In this document: one piece after another, positions 35,797 through 44,952 of the stretch
How positions within the stretch are numbered: position 1 is the first letter of the stretch
Layout of the letters: each line of letters begins with the position of its first letter
Source of the DNA: Haliscomenobacter sp965225875
GTDB taxonomy: Bacteria; Bacteroidota; Bacteroidia; Chitinophagales; Saprospiraceae
Assembly (NCBI RefSeq): GCF_965225875.1
Contig: NZ_CBDDBS010000003.1
Location: 2,356,001-2,420,000 of the forward strand
Reading direction: 5' to 3'
Length of the DNA stretch: 64,000 nt
Position numbers and translations under genes: made by a program
Notes under the pieces: model-generated
Told to the model about the DNA's origin: nothing
Database searches by the model: none
Seen by the model: only the letters and a program-made list of their open reading frames with translations

Positions 35797-36351
35797 TCAA
35801 TTCCAATTCGCCGAGTCCGGCATTTGCGCGATCACCGTATACGTTTTCCCTTTATTCTTCATGATTTCCTGCCACAACTCGTTAGGGTCCATTTTGAACA
35901 AATAATTGGCATCTGTATCGGCAATCACCCAGGAACCTGTAGTCATTTCTTCCGATAACTGCCCTTCGCCCCAGCCAGTATAGCCCAAAAAGAAACGGAT
36001 ATTGCTGGGTTGAATCAGTTCAGAAGCAATCAGGAATTTGAGTTTTTCAAAATCTCCACCCCAGTACACCCCATTGGAAACCTTGATGCTGCCCTCCAAA
36101 AGATCACCTACATTGTGCAGGTAATGAAGTGTAGTTTCGGATTCAACTGGCCCACCAAAAAACACCTCTGCATCAAATTCCGGGAAATCTTCCAAAATGG
36201 CGTTGATCCGATGGTTCAGTGGACGATTGATGACAAAGCCAATGCTGCCATCATCACCATGGTCGCACAGCAATACTGCGGCCCTTTTGAAGTTTGGATC
36301 CAACATAAAGGGTTCCGCTAACAGAATTTTTCCAGCTTTTAGCGCCTTCAT
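35797..36351 (-). CDS. YqgE/AlgH family protein
   Basis: This is a 184-residue protein, all of it one UPF0301 domain: KALKAGKILLAEPFMLDPNFKR is the standard N-terminus, followed by GSIGFVINRPL, VFFGGPVE and RFFLGYTGWGEGQL. The start is MKALKAG at 36351; a longer frame to 36378 would begin within the intercistronic hairpin. The biochemical role is not established. It follows fabD on the same strand. Confidence 0.9.
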   Translation of the reverse strand: MKALKAGKILLAEPFMLDPNFKRAAVLLCDHGDDGSIGFVINRPLNHRINAILEDFPEFDAEVFFGGPVESETTLHYLHNVGDLLEGSIKVSNGVYWGGDFEKLKFLIASELIQPSNIRFFLGYTGWGEGQLSEEMTTGSWVIADTDANYLFKMDPNELWQEIMKNKGKTYTVIAQMPDSANWN

Positions 36352-36364
36352 AGGGTTGTGGTTG

Positions 36365-36396
36365 CCCACGGGAAGCACAAGAAGGATTCCCGTGGG
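36365..36396. terminator. Intercistronic hairpin between fabD and the YqgE gene
   Basis: CCCACGGGAA (36365-36374) and TTCCCGTGGG (36387-36396) form a perfect 10-bp stem with a 12-nt loop. There is no T-tract, so it is either a weak terminator or an RNA-stability element. It occupies the leader of the YqgE gene. Confidence 0.55.
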
Positions 36397-36417
36397 TATA
36401 TCATGGGTGATCGTCGG

Positions 36418-37299
36418 TTACAATGCGCTGGTTGGAAAAGCGCGATCAATTTTTTTCACCAGGCCTTGCAACACTTTTCCGGTTCCTCCTACTTCTACAA
36501 ACTCGGTAACGCCTGCCTGAATCATGTTTTGCATGGTTTGGGTCCAGCGTACTGGTGCAGTCAATTGTTCAATCAACTTTGCCTTGATTTGCTCTGGGTC
36601 TGTTTCAGCCTGAGCATTCACGTTTTGATAAATGGGGCAAAGCGGCGCGGCAAATGTTGTTGCATGGATCGCTGCCGCCAATTCTTCCTGAGCAGGTTGC
36701 ATCAGGGGCGAGTGGAAAGCGCCGCCTACCTGCAACAAAATTGCTTTGAGCGCTCCGGCCTCTTTGCACAAATTTACTGCTTTTTCTACTCCAGAGATGG
36801 TGCCAGAAATCACCAATTGACCAGGGCAATTGTAATTTGCAGGTACCACCAAATCGTCACTGATGGAAGCACATATTTCTTCTACTTTTTCATCGGACAA
36901 ACCCAATACGGCGGCCATGGTGCTGGGCTGAATTTCGCAGGCTTTTTGCATGGCCATCGCCCTTTTGTACACCAGAGTGAGAGCAGCTTCAAACGACAGG
37001 GATTTGGCTGCTACCAAGGCCGAAAACTCACCTAGTGAATGCCCGGCAACGGCATCCGGCTGAAAGCCATCCCCCGCCAAATTTGCTTTGACTATAGAGT
37101 GTAAAAAGATGGCAGGTTGGGTGATTTTGGTCTGTTTGAGGTCTTCTTCCGTCCCTTCAAACATTACATCCGTAAGCGAAAAGCCCAGGATTTCATTGGC
37201 TTGATCAAACAATTTTTTTGCGCTCGCGTCGCTCTCATAAAGGTCTTTTCCCATTCCCACAAATTGGGAACCTTGTCCTGGAAAAATGTAAGCTTTCAT
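36418..37299 (-). CDS. fabD: Malonyl-CoA:ACP transacylase
   Basis: This is a 293-residue enzyme that loads malonyl groups onto acyl carrier protein for fatty-acid synthesis. The oxyanion motif is FPGQGSQFVGMG, the nucleophile Ser is in GHSLGEFSALVAA, an Arg-containing YKRAMAMQKA follows, and the catalytic His is in GGAFHSPLM. Length and order are standard. The start MKAYIFPGQGSQ is unambiguous. Confidence 0.96.
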   Translation of the reverse strand: MKAYIFPGQGSQFVGMGKDLYESDASAKKLFDQANEILGFSLTDVMFEGTEEDLKQTKITQPAIFLHSIVKANLAGDGFQPDAVAGHSLGEFSALVAAKSLSFEAALTLVYKRAMAMQKACEIQPSTMAAVLGLSDEKVEEICASISDDLVVPANYNCPGQLVISGTISGVEKAVNLCKEAGALKAILLQVGGAFHSPLMQPAQEELAAAIHATTFAAPLCPIYQNVNAQAETDPEQIKAKLIEQLTAPVRWTQTMQNMIQAGVTEFVEVGGTGKVLQGLVKKIDRAFPTSAL

Positions 37300-37320
37300 G
37301 CAGTACTACTTTTTTCGCTA

Positions 37321-37328
37321 CAAAAGTA
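37321..37328 (-). promoter_or_regulatory. Candidate -7 element of fabD
   Basis: TACTTTTG on the minus strand, 22 nt before the start codon. No -33 TTTG is found at 19-21 nt. Confidence 0.4.
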
Positions 37329-37400
37329 CTATTTTGTTGATTAGTTTATCCGATAATTTGGTGGCGCCTGGTTAGGCAAGGCGTTGTCAACAATTCAACT

Positions 37401-38474
37401 ATGGAAACGGTTATCAGAAACCCTTTAAAATCAGGTGAAAAAATCACCGATCTGATCTTTTCAGCGCGAGGAGCATACCACATGCTTTTTTGGGTCATCG
37501 TCTTGTTGATCCTTACCATTGTAGAAGGTACGCAACGGGGCTTCTTTTTTACCATCACCAATGAGTTGATCACCATTTTTTTTTCAGCTTTGATCGTCTA
37601 CATTAATTTATTGTACCTCATTCCAAACTACCTTACTCAAAACCGCTTTTTGACTTATGCCTTGTTGCTCGTTTTGGTCGTACTCATCCTTACACCAATA
37701 AAAACCTTGATTTTTTATTTCAAATTTGCCCATTACCCGCTTGAACAAGGAGAAATTCAGCAGACCCAGCTGGCCTTTTTTTTGTTTCACTTTTTGTTCG
37801 CCACGGGCTCAACCATATTCAAAATTGTCACTGATTGGTTTTACTACCTTCGCGAAAAACAAGTGCTGGAAACCGAAACCATGCAATCAGAATTGCGTTT
37901 TTTAAAATCGCAGATCAATCCTCATTTTTTATTCAACACCCTTAACAACTTATACGCGCTAACCCTCAAAAAATCAGACCTCGCCCCCGAGATAGTCATC
38001 AAACTTTCGGAAATGATGCGCTATATGCTCTATGATTGCAACGAAAAGCGTGTACTTTTGAGCAAAGAAGTGGCTTATTTGCAAAACTACCTCGATCTGG
38101 AAAAATTACGGCAGGGCAATAATGTGACCATCAATTTCACGGTAGAAGGTCAAATCAGCGAACAGAGAATTGCGCCCCTGTTGTTTATCCCTTTTTTGGA
38201 AAATAGCTTCAAACATGGATTAAATAGCTATATTACCAACGGGGGATTTGTAAACGTACTCTTACAGGTGGACCAACAAACGGTGCATTTTTCGATTGAG
38301 AACAGCAAACCCGAAAAAGTGCCCATTGCGGACCCCAACCGACGTAGTGGCGGGATTGGTTTAGTCAACGTACACCGCAGACTTAACCTCATGTATCCCA
38401 ACCATTACGAACTAAAAATCGACAATAACCCTAAAACGTACATTGTCGATTTGATGATTGAATTAGACGAATAA
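37401..38474 (+). CDS. LytS-type membrane sensor histidine kinase
   Basis: This is a 357-residue kinase with four transmembrane helices in residues 25-148, a short coiled linker, and the phospho-acceptor His175 in SQINPHFLFNTLNNLY. The ATPase part has PFLENSFKHGLN and GGIGLVNVHRRL. It is followed after 12 nt by its LytTR partner. It is a paralogue of the kinase at 14249 in plan but has a longer N-terminus. I found no copy of the TTTGTCCACTTCAGC box near it, so it belongs to a different circuit. Confidence 0.93.
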   Translation: METVIRNPLKSGEKITDLIFSARGAYHMLFWVIVLLILTIVEGTQRGFFFTITNELITIFFSALIVYINLLYLIPNYLTQNRFLTYALLLVLVVLILTPIKTLIFYFKFAHYPLEQGEIQQTQLAFFLFHFLFATGSTIFKIVTDWFYYLREKQVLETETMQSELRFLKSQINPHFLFNTLNNLYALTLKKSDLAPEIVIKLSEMMRYMLYDCNEKRVLLSKEVAYLQNYLDLEKLRQGNNVTINFTVEGQISEQRIAPLLFIPFLENSFKHGLNSYITNGGFVNVLLQVDQQTVHFSIENSKPEKVPIADPNRRSGGIGLVNVHRRLNLMYPNHYELKIDNNPKTYIVDLMIELDE

Positions 38475-38486
38475 CCAAATAAGGTC

Positions 38487-39227
38487 ATGATCAAAGTAAT
38501 CATCGTAGATGACGAACCGTTGGCTCAAGATGTATTAGAAACTTATGTAGAAAAGTTTCCTGAACTGAGTCTGGTCCAAAAATGCAACAATGCCCTGGAG
38601 GCTAACGAAGTCCTGAAAAATCAAGACATTGACTTGATGTTCCTCGACATTCAAATGCCCCAATTAACCGGGATTGATTTTTTAAAAACCCTAACCCGGC
38701 CTCCTTTGGTCATTTTCACCACGGCCTACCCCAATTATGCCTTGGAGGGCTTTGAGCTGAATGCCCTGGATTACCTCCTTAAACCCATCTCGCTTGAGCG
38801 TTTTATCAAGGCAGTCAACAAGGCTGTAGAACAGATCAAACTCCAGCGCAACGAGCCGGGCTCGGTCAGCGCCAATGCGGCGGAGGGTGGTGATCATCCC
38901 GACTACATCTTTGTCAAGGCAGACAAAAAGCTGGTCAAGGTCAATTACCATGATATCATTTACATCGAGGGCTTAAAGGATTACGTCATCATTCGGATGG
39001 AAAACCAACGGGTGATTACCCTACAAACCATGAAAAGTTTGGAGGATAAACTTCCGGCGCCACGTTTCAAACGCATTCACCGTTCTTACATCATCAATAT
39101 CGATAAGATCAATGCCATTGTAGGCAACATGGTAGAAGTAATGGAAAAAAACCAGCCTAAACATTTGCCGATTGGGAAAAACTATCGGGATGAGTTGAAT
39201 GATATGATTGAGAAGAACAAGTTATAA
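38487..39227 (+). CDS. LytTR-family response regulator
   Basis: This is a 246-residue regulator. The receiver has VDDE, Asp54 in LMFLDIQMPQL, Thr in IFTTAYPN and Lys in YLLKPISLE. The LytTR domain (about 140-246) has IFVKADKKLVKVNYHDIIYIE and FKRIHRSYIINIDKI. It is cotranscribed with the LytS kinase upstream. Confidence 0.94.
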   Translation: MIKVIIVDDEPLAQDVLETYVEKFPELSLVQKCNNALEANEVLKNQDIDLMFLDIQMPQLTGIDFLKTLTRPPLVIFTTAYPNYALEGFELNALDYLLKPISLERFIKAVNKAVEQIKLQRNEPGSVSANAAEGGDHPDYIFVKADKKLVKVNYHDIIYIEGLKDYVIIRMENQRVITLQTMKSLEDKLPAPRFKRIHRSYIINIDKINAIVGNMVEVMEKNQPKHLPIGKNYRDELNDMIEKNKL

Positions 39228-39244
39228 ACACTTCTAGACCAAAA

Positions 39245-39268
39245 GGCCATGTCGCAATTGACATGGCC
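39245..39268 (+). terminator. Hairpin after the LytS/LytTR operon
   Basis: GGCCATGTC (39245-39253) pairs with GACATGGCC (39260-39268), 18 nt after the LytTR stop codon. There is no clear T-tract. Confidence 0.55.
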
Positions 39269-39309
39269 GTACGATAATTATAATCCCATGAACATATCCA
39301 AATTTGGAG

Positions 39310-39329
39310 GGAAGAGTGCTCGCTCTTCC
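39310..39329. repeat. Short palindrome
   Basis: GGAAGAG - TGCTCG - CTCTTCC, perfect 7-bp stem. The function is unknown. Confidence 0.5.
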
Positions 39330-39497
39330 AGATTTGTACTATAGCTTTTCCTACCATTCGTAGTCCTCACCACTTTTCACTTTAGTGCAATACAAATATT
39401 TCACTTTCTTTTGGAGAAAACAAGCGTCGATGACATTTTTATTACAATTTCCATTTCCAGGCATGTCTAACACCAAAAATGACGAAATAGTTGTAAA

Positions 39498-39528
39498 TAA
39501 AAAAAGCCGCGCATCAGACTGCACGGCT
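39498..39528 (-). terminator. Probable terminator of the T9SS cargo gene
   Basis: On the minus strand AGCCGTGCA (39528-39520) pairs, with one mismatch, with TGCGCGGCT (39513-39505) and is followed by a T-run down to about 39498. It lies 145 nt downstream of the cargo gene at 39674. Confidence 0.6.
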
Positions 39529-39673
39529 CTCACTAGCAATGATTATAATTCCACGAATAATAAGCTCAATAGTAGGGGCAAAATGAACACTTGTTTTTTC
39601 ACCCCTTGCTGAAGGAAACGAAGCCGAAGCCCCGATTATTACACATACGAGAAAAAATAAATTATTTACTGGT

Positions 39674-42217
39674 TTATTTTAAAACCTCAAATTTCTCGCT
39701 GTATACTCCTTTGTCGGTAAACACCTTGGCTACGTACATTCCTTCTACCCAGTGGCTAACGCCAATTTCTGCATAAGGATTGCCATCACCCAGGCTGTTG
39801 TGAACCATTTGCCCGAGGGCATTGAATATTTGCAAACGTTGCAAGCTTGCCCCGTTGCGCAAGTCCAGACGGACTACATTTGAAGCAGGATTGGGGAACA
39901 AACGAACCGAAGGTTGTTTTTGCTCCAATGGCCGCCCCAAGTTGGGTGTAGCTGGTTTGGTTCCCGTTTTTTTGAATTTCAATTCGAACGGCGCAACCCG
40001 GATGCCAAAAGTTTGGCCAGTGCTGGAAATACCAGTACCAGTGCCGCCTTCGAATTGGATGACTGTTTCGCCATCTCCATCAGGTACACTCAATCCATCA
40101 ATTGCATCAATAACGACGCCCTTACCTTTTCCGATTCGGCCATAGCCACTCACCAACACTTTATTGGTGCGGGTGTAAGCCATTTCCAACAAGCCCTTGT
40201 TGTTGTCTCGGGTCATGCTCAACACAGGTGAGTTGTAGCCCAACCAACTATCCTCGCTAAAGCTGACGCTAAATGAGTTGGGTTTAAACAATTTCGGGTT
40301 GTAGGGCAGTGCAAAAGTAAATCCATATAAGTCCACCACCGGATTTTTTTGATCTCCGATCACCAAATCAAACTCAAATGGTTTGCCGGGTTCTAATTCC
40401 TGGTTAGATACAATCCGGATTTCATAGTTGTAAAAAGGAATGGCCGTAGGCACAAAGGAGTGGGTATTGCCATAAAACTTACTTATCGCCAGGGTATCCC
40501 GATCCATAATCAGGCTATCCCCGTCCGTATCGAGGTGTTTGAGGTCATAGCCCGTTACATAGGGGTTGTTCCAGTCACTGCCATGTTGGCCGTACCATTC
40601 ATTCAGGTCAGCAGCCTCACGCGCAACCCCAACTTCACCCATATGTAAGCCAAGTGGCAATAAATCGTTCAAGTCGACAATGCCGTCCTGATTGGTATCC
40701 CCAGCCCATACACAGTCATCCACACAAGAAGGTAAAACAGGGCTACCCACATTGAGTACAGTTACTTCTACTTTGATGCTCTTGCGGGTTTTACAATCTT
40801 TGCTGTCCGCTGGGCAATAAGAGACTTCAAAAGCATCTGTTCCGGTAAAGCCAAGATTGGGCACATACAAGAGTAGGTTGAACCCAAAAATCCGACGACC
40901 CGATACAACCTGGTCTACCTTGCCAGGAAAGAACAATACCTTTCCCTGCTTGGCCTGGGCCACAATATTGAAAGTATAGTTTTCAATCGGCACATTGTAG
41001 GCAATCACCAAGGGAGTGGATTTTGCCGTGCTCATCAAAAACTTGGTATAGGCTGGTTCGTAATTGCTCACGTAAACGTATACGGTGGCTTCTTCAGCTT
41101 TGCCGCCACACCCGGGAGGATAACTTTTGTACGTAAATTGGTCTACCCCAATAAAACCGTTGGGTGCCTTGTAAGTAAAAATACCTTTGTTGCGGCTGTC
41201 GTAACTTACCTGGCCATATTTGGGCTGAGCGTAATCAATACAACCAGCACCATAGACGTATCCATCATTTTGCAACACATCAACTTCAACATTTTTCCCT
41301 GGCAATACATCTGCACGGTCATCTACTGCAAACTTGTTGCGCACTTGATCGAGTACTTCTATTTTGGCTACAATTTTTGCATTGCCGTCTTCAAAAGTCA
41401 AATAGTCTAAACCCTTAAAATTGGGGTTCGGGCTATAAACTGGCACATCCAGTTCGCCATTGAAAAATCCGTGTTGAGGATCTTTGGTCAGTCCATATAC
41501 GGCCGGGATCAAAACCGGAGCACTTTCATTCTTGAGCGTAAAGATTTTAATGGTATCTGGCTTGGAGCGATCATTCCGATCCACAAAGATGCTGACCGAA
41601 GCTTGATCACAAGAGCCTACCTTATCACAAACCGTATAAATCAATTTTGCAGTACCAGAAAACCCTGGTTTCGCTTGAAATTCAATATTGGGGTCACCTT
41701 TGGTGATCTTCGAAGTACCATTGTTGATCGTGGATACACTGACAATTTCAAGACCGCCTACGTTGGAAATATCATTGGTCAATACATTCAACTTTACGGG
41801 TGTCGCAGCGGAAGGAACGTAGTACAAATCTGGATAGGCATCAACTCTGGACAATTTTACCGTAACGGCTACCGTCACTTCTTTAAAACAATTGTTGCCG
41901 GCTACACAAGTCCTAACGAAATAGGAAAAAGTATCCAGACCAATGTATCCTTGATTTGGAGCATAAACGATGGTAAAAATTTTAGAGCCATTTGATCCAT
42001 CCACGGTCATGGCGGCATCCAGGAAAGCTTGCCCGTGTTTTGGGTAGGCGGTTACGCCGGAACTGCTCACCCCTTCATAAATCACTTTGGAGGGAGTGTC
42101 CTGAAGGGTAACCAAAGAATCAAGTTGTTTTTGGGCGGGTAAAATCAAGGGGACTAAAAGAAACAAGAATACCCTAAACAGGGTACGCAATACAGTTTTT
42201 GGTAGAAATACATTCAT
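39674..42217 (-). CDS. Secreted multidomain protein with T9SS sorting domain
   Basis: This is an 847-residue protein. After a signal peptide (LFRVFLFLLVPLILPAQ) come four or five cadherin/Ig-like beta domains of the Big type with repeated fDxFxY/tYxv motifs (GYIGLDTFSYFVRTC; GFSGTAKLIYTVCD; GFIGVDQFTYKSYPPGC; GFTGTDAFEVSYCP). A dockerin-like calcium motif follows (GDTNQDGIVDLNDLLPLG and a second D-rich loop DTDGDSLIMDRDT), then a cohesin-like region and a type A sorting domain (VRLFPNPASNVVRLDLRN). It is exported by T9SS and probably anchored on or released from the surface; the partner is unknown. Confidence 0.88.
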   Translation of the reverse strand: MNVFLPKTVLRTLFRVFLFLLVPLILPAQKQLDSLVTLQDTPSKVIYEGVSSSGVTAYPKHGQAFLDAAMTVDGSNGSKIFTIVYAPNQGYIGLDTFSYFVRTCVAGNNCFKEVTVAVTVKLSRVDAYPDLYYVPSAATPVKLNVLTNDISNVGGLEIVSVSTINNGTSKITKGDPNIEFQAKPGFSGTAKLIYTVCDKVGSCDQASVSIFVDRNDRSKPDTIKIFTLKNESAPVLIPAVYGLTKDPQHGFFNGELDVPVYSPNPNFKGLDYLTFEDGNAKIVAKIEVLDQVRNKFAVDDRADVLPGKNVEVDVLQNDGYVYGAGCIDYAQPKYGQVSYDSRNKGIFTYKAPNGFIGVDQFTYKSYPPGCGGKAEEATVYVYVSNYEPAYTKFLMSTAKSTPLVIAYNVPIENYTFNIVAQAKQGKVLFFPGKVDQVVSGRRIFGFNLLLYVPNLGFTGTDAFEVSYCPADSKDCKTRKSIKVEVTVLNVGSPVLPSCVDDCVWAGDTNQDGIVDLNDLLPLGLHMGEVGVAREAADLNEWYGQHGSDWNNPYVTGYDLKHLDTDGDSLIMDRDTLAISKFYGNTHSFVPTAIPFYNYEIRIVSNQELEPGKPFEFDLVIGDQKNPVVDLYGFTFALPYNPKLFKPNSFSVSFSEDSWLGYNSPVLSMTRDNNKGLLEMAYTRTNKVLVSGYGRIGKGKGVVIDAIDGLSVPDGDGETVIQFEGGTGTGISSTGQTFGIRVAPFELKFKKTGTKPATPNLGRPLEQKQPSVRLFPNPASNVVRLDLRNGASLQRLQIFNALGQMVHNSLGDGNPYAEIGVSHWVEGMYVAKVFTDKGVYSEKFEVLK

Positions 42218-42434
42218 GGTTTCGTGGATTTACATCATTGCTAAAAAACGCGACACAATACTTTGGGGCTAAGATACGACACTCCTTGTGAATTGTCTAA
42301 AAAATGCCCAAGGAAAAAAAAGAAAAGTTTCTTTATTTTACCCCCCCGAACAGCTGATCCCAAAAACCGTACCAGCATTCATTTTCATACGACATTCAAG
42401 CATTCATTTTAATCTGTAAATCAAATGTTAAGGG

Positions 42435-43856
42435 ATGCAAAATTTTAAACTTTTCCAGATACTGGCCCAGTTTGATAAGTTGGAACAAAACCGCATCCGC
42501 AAGTTTATCCAATCCCCTTATTTCAACAAGGACAGGGTCGTACTGGCCCTTTTTGAATTGATGACTGAAGAAATCAATGCTCCCTCAGCCAAGGAATGGA
42601 CCAAGGAAAAAATCTGGGACGCTTTAGTCCCTGAGCTCCCTTATGACGATGCAAGACTAAGAAAGTATCAGTCAGATTTGTTAAAATTAGTGGAACAGTA
42701 TTTGATTCAACAAGAATTTGAATCGGACACTTTTATGTCTCAAGCTTACCTACTCAAGTCCATCAAAAAAAAGAAGCTAAAAAAACTGCACAATTCAACC
42801 TTGAAGAACGTAAAGGAAATTCCGGGAAAAACATCCTATCGAGATGGAAATTATTATTTAGGACAGTTTCTTATTGAAACATCTTATGACCAATTAATTA
42901 GCGATTTTGAAGAGAAAAAAACTGAAAAAACCAATCTTGAGGCGATGTCCAAGTTTTTAGATTATTTTTATATTGGAGAAAAAATAAAAATATATTGTGA
43001 AGTTCTATCTAGGAAGAAGGTAGCAAAACACGAGTATGATATTTCTTTAATTGAAGAAGCTGTTGCTATTGCTGAAAAAGATGATTACCAATCTATTCCA
43101 TCCATAGCTATATATTACCAAATATTCAAAATGTACACTGAGCCTCATGAGCTTAATCATTATTATAAATTTCAGCATTTATTGGTTGAATCATCTCATT
43201 TTTTCCCTCGAAGTGAAGAAAAAAACTTCTATGGCCTGGCTCAGAACTATTGCGTTAATCAAATCAACCAAGGTAACAGTCAGTTTGTAAAAGAGCTTTT
43301 CGATGTATATAAAAACCTATTAGAAAAAGAATTTTTTGTTACAGAAGGGAGCCTAGAATCTTGGGAATTTAGGAACATTGTAGTTGTCGGATTGCGTAAT
43401 CGAGAATTCGAATGGACAGAAAACTTCATCAACAACTACATTAATATACTACCTAAGGAAATAAGGGAAAACACCTATTCATTTAATCTTTCTCAATTGT
43501 ATTTTTATCAAAAAAAATATTCGAACGTAATCAAAATCTTGCAAGAAGTTGAATACAATGATTACATTACTAACCTTAATGCTAAAACAACATTAATCAT
43601 GACCTATTATGAAGTTGGAGAAATCGACCCTTTGTACAATTTGCTCGAAAGTTTCAGGGTATATCTTAATCGGAATAAAGAGATTCCTAGTGCTAGAAAA
43701 ACTAATTTTAAGAATTTAATCAAATTCACCAAAAAGCTAATCAGTCTTCCTCCATCAGGTAATAAAATAATTAAAGCGTTAAAGACTGAAGTTGAATCCA
43801 CAAAAAATATTTCCTCTCGCGACTGGCTCCTCGAAAAAATCGCCGAGCTTGAATAA
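42435..43856 (+). CDS. AT-rich orphan protein, all-helical
   Basis: This is a 473-residue cytoplasmic-looking protein without signal peptide or membrane helices. It is predominantly charged helices rich in K, E, Y and N; helical hairpins such as QLYFYQKKYSNVIKILQEVEYN look TPR-like. The opening MQNFKLFQILAQFDKLEQNRIRKFIQ and LIQQEFESD-type blocks suggest a Saprospiria-restricted family. From about 42840 onward the DNA is much more AT-rich (TAT, AAT, AAA codons) than the flanking genes, which suggests horizontal transfer or relaxed selection. I recognise no function. Confidence 0.65.
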   Translation: MQNFKLFQILAQFDKLEQNRIRKFIQSPYFNKDRVVLALFELMTEEINAPSAKEWTKEKIWDALVPELPYDDARLRKYQSDLLKLVEQYLIQQEFESDTFMSQAYLLKSIKKKKLKKLHNSTLKNVKEIPGKTSYRDGNYYLGQFLIETSYDQLISDFEEKKTEKTNLEAMSKFLDYFYIGEKIKIYCEVLSRKKVAKHEYDISLIEEAVAIAEKDDYQSIPSIAIYYQIFKMYTEPHELNHYYKFQHLLVESSHFFPRSEEKNFYGLAQNYCVNQINQGNSQFVKELFDVYKNLLEKEFFVTEGSLESWEFRNIVVVGLRNREFEWTENFINNYINILPKEIRENTYSFNLSQLYFYQKKYSNVIKILQEVEYNDYITNLNAKTTLIMTYYEVGEIDPLYNLLESFRVYLNRNKEIPSARKTNFKNLIKFTKKLISLPPSGNKIIKALKTEVESTKNISSRDWLLEKIAELE

Positions 43857-43859
43857 CCC

Positions 43860-44942
43860 TCAACGCACCAACTCTACCTCCATCCACACCGCCTGATGAT
43901 CCGAAAACCTGAAATTTTGATTGATCCCCTTGATTTTTTTCACCTGAATATTCGGCGATACCAGGAAATAATCGATTAAGGTTACATTCGTTTTGTACTG
44001 CTGATAAGGGCGATCATTGTCACGATTGGTGGGTACAGTGGGGTCATAAATCCAGTTCCAGTCGGAAGGGAACAATTCAGGGTCCATGTTTTGCCCCCGA
44101 AATTCTGGTTTTTTCTCCTTCATGAACACATCCGGTGACAAAAATGGGGGGCAGGTATTCCAATCGCCACCGGCAATGACATAATTGCCTTTATTGTATT
44201 CTTTCAGCGCCAGATCCCGTAGGAAAGCCTCTTGCTGCTTTTTGATGCCCCCTTTGTCGAAGGCTTCATTGTGGATGTTGATCACCACCAGGTCTTTGCC
44301 AAAACTGGTTTTGTAGCGCGTGTAGCCCAAACAACGATCCAGCATAAACAAACGTTTTGGCCAACCAAATTTGCCCGGTAATTGCAATCGCTGAGCCTCC
44401 GCAGGCTCATACTTGGAAAAGGTAGCCAATCCACTGTTCACGGCTCCATAGGCTTTCCAGGGCTCTAATACCGGCACAGGCACCCTTTGAGCAATGTAAT
44501 TGGGAAAGTAAGCTGCAAAAAAGCCAGGGACTTTTTGCTGCATGGCTGTAAACTGGTTTTGGTAATAGCTGCGCTTGGAGGCATAATCCACTTCCTGAAA
44601 CAGGTAAAAGTCAGCTTGATACGTTTTGACCGCTGCCGTAGTCCCCGCAAAGTATTGATCCACGAGTTGCTTAGGCGGACGAACCATGCGGCCCCGCGAG
44701 GTAAAAAAGCCACCGCCCTGGTAAAAGAAGTCCGTTTCTGCCCCCAGTCCGGCGTAGCCTTGGTTCCAGATGAGCAAAGAAATTACGCTGTCGGTCAGCA
44801 CTTTTTCCACAGCATGAGCCTTTACCTCAGCAGGCAAAACGGATTCCGGTTGGTAATCCGTCAAAGTCCCATGCAACATGATTCCTCCAAAGTATAAGGC
44901 AAAAACCAAGGGTAAAATACCCAGCCAGCGCAATTTTTTCAT
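43860..44942 (-). CDS. Endonuclease/exonuclease/phosphatase family protein
   Basis: This is a 360-residue protein with one N-terminal membrane helix (about 5-25) and an EEP fold facing the periplasm. Visible family motifs are the metal-ligand Glu in YLFQEVDYAS, LVVINIHNEAF, the Asp-x-Asn in VIAGGDWNT and the C-terminal His pair region FRFSDHQAVWMEV. It probably hydrolyses a phosphodiester or phosphoester in the envelope; the substrate is unknown. It lies 10 nt downstream of dapB, probably cotranscribed. Confidence 0.88.
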   Translation of the reverse strand: MKKLRWLGILPLVFALYFGGIMLHGTLTDYQPESVLPAEVKAHAVEKVLTDSVISLLIWNQGYAGLGAETDFFYQGGGFFTSRGRMVRPPKQLVDQYFAGTTAAVKTYQADFYLFQEVDYASKRSYYQNQFTAMQQKVPGFFAAYFPNYIAQRVPVPVLEPWKAYGAVNSGLATFSKYEPAEAQRLQLPGKFGWPKRLFMLDRCLGYTRYKTSFGKDLVVINIHNEAFDKGGIKKQQEAFLRDLALKEYNKGNYVIAGGDWNTCPPFLSPDVFMKEKKPEFRGQNMDPELFPSDWNWIYDPTVPTNRDNDRPYQQYKTNVTLIDYFLVSPNIQVKKIKGINQNFRFSDHQAVWMEVELVR

Positions 44943-44952
44943 CGTTCTGTTT

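Larger units (their letters stand above)
39228..39673. other. Gene-free stretch with three hairpins
   Basis: This is 446 nt between the LytTR gene and the second T9SS cargo gene, which converge here. It holds the hairpins at 39245-39268, 39310-39329 and 39505-39528, and two related ATTATAATYCCA stretches (about 39276 and 39542). No gene was recognised. Confidence 0.5.

Noticed and set aside
37300..37400. LytTR box in front of the second LytS/LytTR pair
   Set aside because: No copy or near-copy of TTTGTCCACTTCAGC and no 21-bp-period direct repeat was found in this gap.
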